From: SIAJ01 sp035258765
Lineage (GTDB): Bacteria > Planctomycetota > Planctomycetia > Gemmatales > Gemmataceae
Length of the DNA: 46,771 nt
Reading direction: 5' to 3'
NCBI GenBank assembly: GCA_035258765.1
Contig: DATFWZ010000511.1
Coordinates: 1-46,771 of the forward strand
Positions 26,826-34,360 of the stretch are shown piece after piece. The notes beneath the pieces are model-generated. The model made no database searches. It saw only the letters and a program-made list of their open reading frames with translations, and was not told where the DNA came from. The first letter of the stretch is position 1; every line of letters begins with the position of its first letter. Made by a program: the position numbers and the translations under genes.

Positions 26826-28124
26826 CTACCCGACCAGCTCGGCGATCGGCTCCCCCTCGCTCAGGATCGGCAGCGGCCGCTGGGCCTGGTCCAGGAAGGC
26901 GTGTCGGTGGTCGATCCCGAGAACGTGGTACATCGTGCTCAGCACGCAGCCCGGCGAGTACGCCTTGCTCGTCGGAAACTCGCCCAGGGCATTCGTCGTC
27001 CCGATCGCCTGGCCCATCTTCAGCCCCCCGCCGGCGTAAACGACGGACATCGCCCCCGGCCAGTGGTCGCGGCCGGCCCCGCTGTTGATCTTCGGCGTCC
27101 GGCCGAACTCGCCCGTGCACATGACCAGCACGTCGTCCTGCCTGCCGCGGTCGCACAGGTCGGTCACCAGGGCCGCCAGGGCCTGGTCGAACTTCGGAAG
27201 GAGTTTGTCCTTGAGCTCCTTGAAGTTGTTGCCGTGGGTGTCCCATCCGCCGCCGGCCTGGATAGTGACGAAGGTCACGCCCGACTCGACAAGGCGGCGG
27301 GCCAGCAGGCAGCACTGGCCGAGGTCGTGACGGCCGTACTTGTCGCGGAGCTTGGGCGACTCCTTCGCAATGTCGAAGGCGGTCTGGGCTTTCGTGTCGG
27401 TCACCATCTCCAGACCGTCGCGGTAGAAGGTGTCGAGCCCGTACAGGTCGCCCTTGGTGTCGATGTCCCGGCGGACGGAGTCGAGGCTCTGGAGCAGGCC
27501 CTTGCGGCGCGCCAGCCGGTCGACGGGGACACGGCCCGGGAGCTTGAGGTTCCGCACCTGGAAGCCGTCCGAATTTGGGTCGCTGTCCGGGGCGAAGGGG
27601 TTGAACGACGCTCCCAGGTAGGCCGCCTTCCCGAGGCTGAGGGCCCGCGGCAAGTTGACGTAGGCCGGTAGCCCCGACTCGTTCGGCCCGTTCATCTTGG
27701 CGACGACCGACCCACACGACGGGTAGATGTTGTCGTTCACTTCGATTGTCGGCTGATACCCGGTGAGCATCCACTGGGAGCCCATGCCGTGCCCGGCGTT
27801 CGTGTGACACGCGGACCGGACCACGGCGAGCTTATCAAACACCTTCGCCTGGAGCGGCAGGTGCTCGCCGATCCGGATGCCCGGCACGTTTGTGGCAATG
27901 GGCCTGAACTCGCCGCGGACCTCGGCCGGGGCGTCCGGCTTGAGGTCGTACATATCGATGTGACTTGGCCCGCCGGCCTGCCAGATCAGGATGACCGACT
28001 TCTTGCGCCCGGCCGGCGACTGGCCACCGGAGGCGCGGAGCCGAAGCAGGTCCGGCAGGCTCAGACCGCCGACGGCCAGGGTGCCGACGCGGAGGAAGGT
28101 GCGGCGCGTGACGAAGTCGAGCAT
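26826..28124 (-). CDS. DUF1501-family Tat-exported protein (second pair)
   Basis: A protein of 432 residues; GAGGG sits 8 bases before the ATG. It has a twin-arginine signal (TRRTFLRVGTLAVGGLSL), then the family core: VILIWQAGGPSHIDMYDLKP, HTNAGHGMGSQW, a VTFVTIQAGGGWDTHGNN block near residue 285 and MCTGEFGRTPKIN near 335. These resemble metal-binding blocks of the alkaline-phosphatase/sulfatase superfamily, but activity is unproven. It follows the 805-residue DUF1549/DUF1553 gene by 79 bp, the usual pairing. Export as a folded protein implies work on the periplasmic or surface side with the cytochrome-like partner. Confidence 0.93.
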   Translation of the reverse strand: MLDFVTRRTFLRVGTLAVGGLSLPDLLRLRASGGQSPAGRKKSVILIWQAGGPSHIDMYDLKPDAPAEVRGEFRPIATNVPGIRIGEHLPLQAKVFDKLAVVRSACHTNAGHGMGSQWMLTGYQPTIEVNDNIYPSCGSVVAKMNGPNESGLPAYVNLPRALSLGKAAYLGASFNPFAPDSDPNSDGFQVRNLKLPGRVPVDRLARRKGLLQSLDSVRRDIDTKGDLYGLDTFYRDGLEMVTDTKAQTAFDIAKESPKLRDKYGRHDLGQCCLLARRLVESGVTFVTIQAGGGWDTHGNNFKELKDKLLPKFDQALAALVTDLCDRGRQDDVLVMCTGEFGRTPKINSGAGRDHWPGAMSVVYAGGGLKMGQAIGTTNALGEFPTSKAYSPGCVLSTMYHVLGIDHRHAFLDQAQRPLPILSEGEPIAELVG

Positions 28125-28135
28125 TTCGAGAGCCC

Positions 28136-28202
28136 TCAGCGGTCAGCCGTCAGCAATCAGCCAAGCAGCGTCCGGCTGCACGCTGATCGCTGAAAGCTGA
28201 TC
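28136..28202. repeat. Inverted arrays of 7-bp tandem repeats
   Basis: Four consecutive TCAGCNN heptamers (28136-28163) are followed, after an 11-base spacer, by four GCTGNNN heptamers (28175-28202). The two arrays are inverted relative to each other and can fold into one hairpin. They begin directly after the stop codon of the DUF1549/DUF1553 gene and fill most of the 79-bp gap to the DUF1501 gene. Possible roles are mRNA stabilisation or partial termination within the operon. Confidence 0.7.
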
Positions 28203-28203
28203 G

Positions 28204-30618
28204 CTAATGATTGAACATGAATTCCTTGCTGTTGAGCAGCGCCCACAGCACGTCTTCCAGCCCCTGTTGCTTGTTCGCCTGGTGTACCAGATAGCCGAGC
28301 GTCTTGTTCTTCTCGGCGTCCGTCGGCAACCGCGACAGGCTCGCGAGGTACAGCTCCTCGATCGCCTCGACCGGCGGCTTCTTGTCCTTCATCAACTTCG
28401 CCACCCGGCCGTCGCCAGCCCCGATCTTCGTCTCCATCTCCTCCGAGTTCGCGAGCAGAAGCACCTGGGAGAGCGTCGCCCCGGTCGAGCGCTCGCACTC
28501 GCAAACTGTGACGCGCTTCGGCCGGTCGAACGTGTCGAGGAAATAGGAACCGAACCCCTCGTGCGGCAGATCAACCGCCCGGCCATTGACGCCCACGCCA
28601 TTGAGCCCTGCTTTCGACCCGGTCGCCTGGTTGACCGCGTCCAGGAACACCTCGGCCGGGAGCCGGCGGGCGTAGTAGCGGGCAAAGTTCTGCCGGTCGT
28701 CCTTGTTGCCGTCGGTGGGGACCGCGGAGAGCTGGTACACCCGGCTCGTGGCGATCGTGCGGATCACATGCTTGACGTCGAACTTGTGGGCGACGAAGTC
28801 CTTCGCCAGGGCGTCGAGCAATTCCGGGTTCGACGGCGGGTTAGTGTCGCGCAGGTCATCCACCTCGTGGAACAGCCCGCGGCCGATCAGGTGGCCCCAC
28901 ATCCGGTTGACGAGGGCCCGGGCGAAGAATGGGTTGTCCGGCTTCGCCATCCAGTCCACCAGGGCGTGCCGCGGGTCATCCTCGGGGGTGAACTTCGGGC
29001 TCGGCCCGTCAGGGAACTTCGGCTCCGGGGTCTTGCCGGTGAGCGGGTCCTTCTCGCCGGTCGTGACTGTCGCGGAGGCGAAATACGGCGGCGGCTGGCC
29101 GAAGCTCTTGCGGCCCAGCCGCGTGAAGAAGCCGGCCAGCCCGTAGTAATCGGCCTGGCCCCAGCGCTCGTACGGGTGGTGGTGACATTTGGCGCACTGG
29201 AGTCGGACGCCGAGGAACACCTGGGCCACGTCGGCCGTCACCTGGTGGAGCTGGTCGTCGCGGTTCTGCCAGTACCAGTTGATGGCCGGGGCGTCCTGCC
29301 ACTCGCCGGCGGCAGCGACAATACCGCGGACGAACTCGTCATACGGCCGGTTGCGGGCAACCATGTCCTTGATCCAGGCGTGGAACGCGTACGCCGCCTG
29401 GTCGGCCCCGGCCAGGTTCGAGTTCCGCAGGATGCTCCCCCACCGCAGGGCGAAGTAGGCCGGGTAGTCCGGCGAGTCGAGCAGCCGGTCGATCAGCTTC
29501 GCCCGCTTGTCGGCCGACGTGTCCGTGAGGAATGCCCTCACCTCAGCCGGCGCCGGCAGTCGGCCGCACAGGTCGACCGTCGCGCGGCGGAGGAAGGTGG
29601 CGTCATCTGCCACCGGCGACGGCCGCAGGCCGAGTTTCTTCCACTTCGCGACCGCCAGCTCATCGACGTAGTTGATCGGCTTGAAGTCGGGAATATCGGC
29701 GAGTGGCTCGCCGTGCGGGACCAGGGCATGGAACACGGCCACGTGCCCCATGTGCCGGGCCATGACCGCCGCCTCGCCGCTCTGCTGGTGCGACTTCACC
29801 AGCCCCGTCGCATCGACGCTGGCAACGACATCGAGGTTGCTGGCGAACTCGGACTGCCGGGTCACGTCACGGGCCGAGCCGTCGGTGTATTCGGCCAGTA
29901 CCGCGGTCTGCTGCTGCTGGTCCTTACGGAGGACCCGGTCGGCCGGGACCACGCGCAGCCGCTTGACTACCGGCGCGTCCGGGGCGGAGGCCGGGGCCCC
30001 GGCGGCGATCCACTGGCGGAGCACCTGGTAGTCGGCGCTGTCGGGCTTGAGCCGCTTGCCCCCGCCGTGCGGGACCTGCCCGCTGGCCTTGAGCAGAAAC
30101 AGGCTCCGGTCCGGCGCCGCCGGGAACAGCCTCCGGCCGCGGGCTTCCTTGGCGATCGCCGCGTAGTCGTAATCGACATCGAATCCGAACAGGGACAGCT
30201 TGAACCCGTTCTGCCCGCTCGCCTTCCCGTGGCAACCGCCGGCGTTGCAGCCGAGCTTGCTCAACAGCGGCTCGACCTCGGTCCGGAAGTCGACCGCCCG
30301 GCCGCCGGCCCCGACCCAGGAGACTTTCACCGGAATCGCGAGCTGCCCGGCGGCGTGGGTGACGCGGATGGTGGTCGAACCGTTGCCGACCGCGAAGACG
30401 TAGCCCGTCGTGTCGACCCGGGCCACGGCCGGGTCGGCGCTGGCGTAGATGGCCTCGCGGGTCACGTCGCGGTCGCCGGCGGTGATCAATAGCTGGTGGC
30501 CGGCGAAGGCGTCGGGCAGGGTGACGGCTGGCGTCGGTGACGACAGGTCCGCTCGGGCCGCAGGCACACCGAGTGCGAGGGTAATCGCGAAACATGAAAT
30601 CGGCCGGCGGAGCGGCAT
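28204..30618 (-). CDS. DUF1549/DUF1553 exported cytochrome-like protein with Ig-like N-terminus
   Basis: About 804 residues. The ATG at 30618 gives a proper signal peptide (RRPISCFAITLALGVPAARA); the frame extends to 30762 but that part is arginine-rich and unlikely. An Ig-like (BIG2-type) domain comes first, then a planctomycete cytochrome motif, CNAGGCHG, followed by DUF1549 (DLCGRLPAPAEVRAFL) and DUF1553 (ALVNRMWGHLIGRGLFHEVDD). A CxxCH (CAKCHHH) lies in the middle and the protein ends SKEFMFNH as usual. Covalent heme and a periplasmic location are likely; the reaction is unknown. It is paired with the downstream DUF1501 gene and is longer than the other DUF1549 protein in the window, which lacks the Ig-like and first cytochrome parts. 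Confidence 0.92.
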   Translation of the reverse strand: MPLRRPISCFAITLALGVPAARADLSSPTPAVTLPDAFAGHQLLITAGDRDVTREAIYASADPAVARVDTTGYVFAVGNGSTTIRVTHAAGQLAIPVKVSWVGAGGRAVDFRTEVEPLLSKLGCNAGGCHGKASGQNGFKLSLFGFDVDYDYAAIAKEARGRRLFPAAPDRSLFLLKASGQVPHGGGKRLKPDSADYQVLRQWIAAGAPASAPDAPVVKRLRVVPADRVLRKDQQQQTAVLAEYTDGSARDVTRQSEFASNLDVVASVDATGLVKSHQQSGEAAVMARHMGHVAVFHALVPHGEPLADIPDFKPINYVDELAVAKWKKLGLRPSPVADDATFLRRATVDLCGRLPAPAEVRAFLTDTSADKRAKLIDRLLDSPDYPAYFALRWGSILRNSNLAGADQAAYAFHAWIKDMVARNRPYDEFVRGIVAAAGEWQDAPAINWYWQNRDDQLHQVTADVAQVFLGVRLQCAKCHHHPYERWGQADYYGLAGFFTRLGRKSFGQPPPYFASATVTTGEKDPLTGKTPEPKFPDGPSPKFTPEDDPRHALVDWMAKPDNPFFARALVNRMWGHLIGRGLFHEVDDLRDTNPPSNPELLDALAKDFVAHKFDVKHVIRTIATSRVYQLSAVPTDGNKDDRQNFARYYARRLPAEVFLDAVNQATGSKAGLNGVGVNGRAVDLPHEGFGSYFLDTFDRPKRVTVCECERSTGATLSQVLLLANSEEMETKIGAGDGRVAKLMKDKKPPVEAIEELYLASLSRLPTDAEKNKTLGYLVHQANKQQGLEDVLWALLNSKEFMFNH

Positions 30619-30857
30619 ACAGAAGGACTTCGCAGGCGGGGCGGCCCCTAGGCGGGACGGTCGGCGGGCCGCGGTTCGGGTAGGTGGATGAAGTGTACCG
30701 CGTGCGCGGGCCGAGAGCAAGCCACTTGTCCAGCTCCGGATCGTCGTGCCGCGGGGCCGCAAGTTTCAGCGACGGCGCCGGGACTTCCGCTGCCGCGCTG
30801 GACGCGAGCGGCAGCTCGCACATGGCAATACACCGCGGTCAGACCGCCGTACCAAAA

Positions 30858-32141
30858 TCAGGCAAACAGTTCTCGCACAACCGACCCCTTTTCAACGAGT
30901 TTCACTGGTCGACCGTCTGGGGTCCGGTACGACTTGGTCGGGTCGAGCCCGCACGCGGTCAGGAGGCTGGCGTACAGGTCGGGGATCGTTACCGCCCGGT
31001 CCTTGACGCTGGCCCCGTCGGCGTCGCTGGCCCCGATCACCTGCCCGCCGCGGACACCACCGCCGGCCAGAACGGCGCTGAACGCGTCCGCGTGATGGTC
31101 GCGGCCGTTGGACGGGTTGATCACCGGCGTCCGGCCGAATTCGCCCATGCAGATGACCAGTGTCTCGTCCAACATTCCGCGGTCGGCCAGGTCGGCGACG
31201 AGGGCGGCGAACGGGGAATCGAGCGTCTTCAGCAGTGTGCCGACCTGGTTGAAGTTGTCGGCATGTGTGTCCCACCCGTCGAGCATAACCTCGACAAACC
31301 GGACCCCCTGTGCGACGAGCCGACGAGCCACCAGGCAGGCCCGGCCGAAAGCTGGCGGCGCCTCCTCCCCCTCTTTCACCTCCAGCTTCACCCGGTAGGC
31401 GTCGAGCATGGCCGGCTTCTCGCCGGATAGGTCGAACGCCTTGAGCACCGGGCTGCGGCGGAACCGGGCGGCCCGTTCGGTCAGCCGGCCCTGCTCGGCC
31501 GCACGGTCGGGGTCTGTCCGCTTGCCGAACCCGTCGTTCAGCCGGCCGACGGCCTTGAGTCGGCGCTCGAGCCGCGCTTCGTCGAACCCGTCCGGTAGTC
31601 CGACGTTGTCGAGACCCCCGGCCGGGTCGCCGACGACCAGTGGGGCGAAGTCGACGCCCAGGAAGCCCGGCCCCTCGGACGGCCCCTGAATCGACACCGC
31701 GGCCGGGAAGTCGTCTCCGGCGCGGGCGCGCTCGCGGGCCATGACCGAACCGAGCCCCGGGTATCGGAGGACGTCCTGCGGCACGTTCCCCGTGTGCACG
31801 AACCGAAACGCCCGGTCGTGGTCGCCCTCGGGCGACGTCAGCGACCGCACCACCGTCAGCCGGTGCGCCTGGTCGGCCAGGTTTGGCAGGTGCTCGCAAA
31901 GACGCACCCCCGGCGCTTTCGTTTCGATCGCCTTGAACGGCCCGCCGGTGGCCGCCCCCGGCTTCGGGTCGAAGGTGTCGATATGGCTCGGCCCGCCGTT
32001 GAGCCAGAGCAGGATGCAGGCCTTGGCCCGGCGGGCCCTCTCGTCGGCCCCAAGCAGCCGGTGGAGGCCGGGACTGAGGGCCAGGCCGAGCGTGCCGGCC
32101 ACACCGGACCCCAGGAAGCCGCGACGTGTCAGGCGTGTCAT
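30858..32141 (-). CDS. DUF1501-family Tat-exported protein (first pair)
   Basis: A protein of 427 residues; AAGGAG lies 7 bases before the ATG. It has a twin-arginine signal (TRRGFLGSGVAGTLGLAL), the family core CILLWLNGGPSHIDTFDPKP, a VRFVEVMLDGWDTHADN block and ICMGEFGRTPVIN. It is shorter and divergent from the second DUF1501 protein in the window. It follows the 501-residue DUF1549/DUF1553 gene by 32 bp and is most likely its co-expressed partner. The 239-bp gap to the next pair contains no gene. Confidence 0.93.
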   Translation of the reverse strand: MTRLTRRGFLGSGVAGTLGLALSPGLHRLLGADERARRAKACILLWLNGGPSHIDTFDPKPGAATGGPFKAIETKAPGVRLCEHLPNLADQAHRLTVVRSLTSPEGDHDRAFRFVHTGNVPQDVLRYPGLGSVMARERARAGDDFPAAVSIQGPSEGPGFLGVDFAPLVVGDPAGGLDNVGLPDGFDEARLERRLKAVGRLNDGFGKRTDPDRAAEQGRLTERAARFRRSPVLKAFDLSGEKPAMLDAYRVKLEVKEGEEAPPAFGRACLVARRLVAQGVRFVEVMLDGWDTHADNFNQVGTLLKTLDSPFAALVADLADRGMLDETLVICMGEFGRTPVINPSNGRDHHADAFSAVLAGGGVRGGQVIGASDADGASVKDRAVTIPDLYASLLTACGLDPTKSYRTPDGRPVKLVEKGSVVRELFA

Positions 32142-32173
32142 GTAAGCGCTCCTTCAGCCCGGATCGGATGCCG

Positions 32174-33679
32174 TTAGTGGTTGGTGGTGAACTCGGCCGA
32201 GTTGAACAGGGCCCAAAGGGCGTCGGCCACGCCCCCCTCGCCGCCGTCTTTGACCAGGGCCAACAGGTCGTCTGCCTCCGCGTCGGCCGGCCGTCGCGAC
32301 AGGGTCGCGAGGAACAGGGCGGTGACGAGCTTGCGGTCCGTCGGGCCGCCGGCCTCCGTCAACTTCTTCGCCCCGGCCTCGACGGCGTCGTGAACGAACG
32401 GCCCGTTGAGGACGGCCAGGGCACGCGGCACAGCCCCGTCGTCGACGCCGAAGAATTCGGCCGGCCGGTCGACGTTCGGCCGCTCGTCGTCGGACGGCGG
32501 CGGGTCGGGCTCGCCGGTGTGCCCGGTCGCCTGGACTACCGACCGGTAAAGTTGATCAGCCGTCAGCGGGCGGACCGGGAATCGGGCGAACAAAGCCCGC
32601 TGCTTCTCCGCGGCCTCGGGATTTGCAACCCCGGCGGCCGCGGCAGCGTACGCCCGGCTCAGTACGATCGCCCGGATCGGACGGCGGAAGTCAAATCCGC
32701 CGGCCGCGAAGTCGTCCGCCAGCAGGTCGAGGACCGGGGCCCAGGGGTCGCGGACTACCGCCGGGAGGTCGTCCAGCGTGCGGACCAAGGGAGTTCCAAA
32801 GAGCTGGTCCCAGACCTGGTTGATGGTGTTGCGTGCAAAGTACGGGTTGTCGCGCGCGGTCACCCAGGCTGCCAGTTCGGCCCGCCGGCGGACCGCGGTG
32901 ATCGGCTTCCCGCCCGGCACTTGCGGCGCAATCACCTTGGTCGGCACTTCCTCGTCCGACCACTCGTCGCCATTCGGGTCCGGGCGAGTCAATTCGCCGC
33001 GGCGGGCCTCCAACACCCCGCGGCGGCTCTGGTCGTCCCCCTCGGCGGTCACCCGCTTGGTCCGGGCGAAGAACGCGGCCACGCCCCAAAAGTCGTCCTG
33101 CCGCCACCGGGCAGACTTGTGGTCGTGGCACTGGGCGCAGCCGAGCGTAATGCCCAGGAACTGGCGGCCTACCGCGCCGGCCACGACCTCGGGCTTGGCT
33201 TCGTAGCGGAGCAGGTAATTCACCGCCCCGTTGGCGTCCTGCAAGCCCTCGGCCGTGATCATGTCCGAGACGACGCGATCATAAGGGGTCTTGCCGGCCA
33301 TTCGCTCGCGGAGCCATTCGGCCAGGGCGTAACCGTCGTGCGTGTCCTGCTTGTTGGGCCGCCGCTGGGTCAGCCGGGTGGCCCACGCGTACCCCCAGTG
33401 CTCGGCGAACGCGGGTCCGGCCAGCAGGTCGTCGACCAGCCGGGCCCGCTTGTCACCGCGCTTATTATTGACGAACCGAGTGACCTCGGCCGCCGGCGGG
33501 ACGCGGCCGGCCAGGTCGAGCCAGGCTCGTCGGACAAACGTGGCATCGTCGCAGACCGTGGCCGGGGCAACGTCGCCGGCCGCCCACCGGGCGGCCAAAA
33601 GGGCGTCGAGTCGCTCGCCCGTCGAAGCTTGGGCGGCCGGCGCCAACAGGAGCCAGCACGCCACGAGGCGTCGGGTCAT
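32174..33679 (-). CDS. DUF1549/DUF1553 exported protein, short form
   Basis: A protein of 501 residues; GAGG lies 7 bases before the ATG. It has a short signal peptide (LVACWLLLAPAAQA) and goes almost straight into DUF1549 (FVRRAWLDLAGRVPPAAEV), with a CxxCH in the middle (CAQCHDHKSARW) and a DUF1553 part (FARNTINQVWDQLFGTPLVR). It ends NSAEFTTNH, as the family usually does. It lacks the N-terminal Ig-like and PSD1 cytochrome domains seen in the other copy at 28204-30618, so it carries one heme motif rather than two. It follows the ECF sigma factor by 90 bp and precedes its DUF1501 partner by 32 bp. Confidence 0.92.
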   Translation of the reverse strand: MTRRLVACWLLLAPAAQASTGERLDALLAARWAAGDVAPATVCDDATFVRRAWLDLAGRVPPAAEVTRFVNNKRGDKRARLVDDLLAGPAFAEHWGYAWATRLTQRRPNKQDTHDGYALAEWLRERMAGKTPYDRVVSDMITAEGLQDANGAVNYLLRYEAKPEVVAGAVGRQFLGITLGCAQCHDHKSARWRQDDFWGVAAFFARTKRVTAEGDDQSRRGVLEARRGELTRPDPNGDEWSDEEVPTKVIAPQVPGGKPITAVRRRAELAAWVTARDNPYFARNTINQVWDQLFGTPLVRTLDDLPAVVRDPWAPVLDLLADDFAAGGFDFRRPIRAIVLSRAYAAAAAGVANPEAAEKQRALFARFPVRPLTADQLYRSVVQATGHTGEPDPPPSDDERPNVDRPAEFFGVDDGAVPRALAVLNGPFVHDAVEAGAKKLTEAGGPTDRKLVTALFLATLSRRPADAEADDLLALVKDGGEGGVADALWALFNSAEFTTNH

Positions 33680-33769
33680 GGGGTGTCCTCAACGAATCGG
33701 CCGTCTGACTGGAGTTACCCGAAGGCCGGGTTTCGTTACACCAGGAGGGCGTCTTTTTTGGAATTGAGG

Positions 33770-34360
33770 TCAGTCGTCCGGACCCAGCCGGACCCACGTG
33801 TCTACCACTGGGCCGAGCTGCCCGCGGAGGAGCCGCCGGGCGCGAAGCGCCCGGACGCGGAGGTTGTTGGCCGTTTCGCCGGTGAGTGTGGCCACCGTGG
33901 CGTAGTCGAGCCCCTCGACGGCGTGCAGCACGAAGGCCTCGCGGTAGGCCTCGGGCAGGTCTTGAATGGCTCGGCCCATCTGGTCGGACAGCTCGCGCCG
34001 CAGGATCCCCGACAGCACGCCGTGCCGCCGGCCTTCCCTGGCGGCGACGTCCGCCAGCCCGTCCGGTCCGACCGCTCGGGCGTGCCGCGTGCGCGCCCGC
34101 AGGAAGTTTCGAGCCAGATTGAGACCGATGCCGCGTAGCCAGGCGAAGAAACTTAGTTCCGCGCGGAAGTCGGCCAGCCGGTCGAAGGCCCGGACGAGGC
34201 TCTCCTGGGCCAGGCTCTCCGCCTCGTCCGCGTCACCGGTCAACAGGGTCAGGCAGCGGGCGAGCGAAAGCCGATGCCGGGCGTCCAGGGTGGCGACCGC
34301 GGACTCGTCGCCGGCGCGGGCGGCGGCCACCAGGTCGGCGTCGGGCCGGTCGTCAGCCAT
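33770..34360 (-). CDS. ECF-type RNA polymerase sigma factor
   Basis: A protein of 196 residues starting at the ATG 34360, which overlaps the kinase stop by 8 bp (ATGGCTGA). Region 2 is recognised by ADEAESLAQESLVRAFDRL and FFAWLRGIGLNLARNFLR, and region 4 by IQDLPEAYREAFVLHAVEGLDYATVA followed by an HTH ending NNLRVRALRARRLLR (quoted in parts). It should direct RNA polymerase to an alternative promoter set. Overlap with a serine/threonine kinase gene is a known planctomycete arrangement in which the kinase may control the sigma factor in place of an anti-sigma factor. The two DUF1549/DUF1501 pairs directly downstream are natural candidate targets or operon members, but this is inference. Confidence 0.93.
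   Translation of the reverse strand: MADDRPDADLVAAARAGDESAVATLDARHRLSLARCLTLLTGDADEAESLAQESLVRAFDRLADFRAELSFFAWLRGIGLNLARNFLRARTRHARAVGPDGLADVAAREGRRHGVLSGILRRELSDQMGRAIQDLPEAYREAFVLHAVEGLDYATVATLTGETANNLRVRALRARRLLRGQLGPVVDTWVRLGPDD

Noticed and set aside
28207..30492. A 761-residue plus-strand frame opposite the DUF1549/DUF1553 gene.
   Set aside because: The minus strand carries family motifs and a signal peptide; the plus strand shows only shadow composition.
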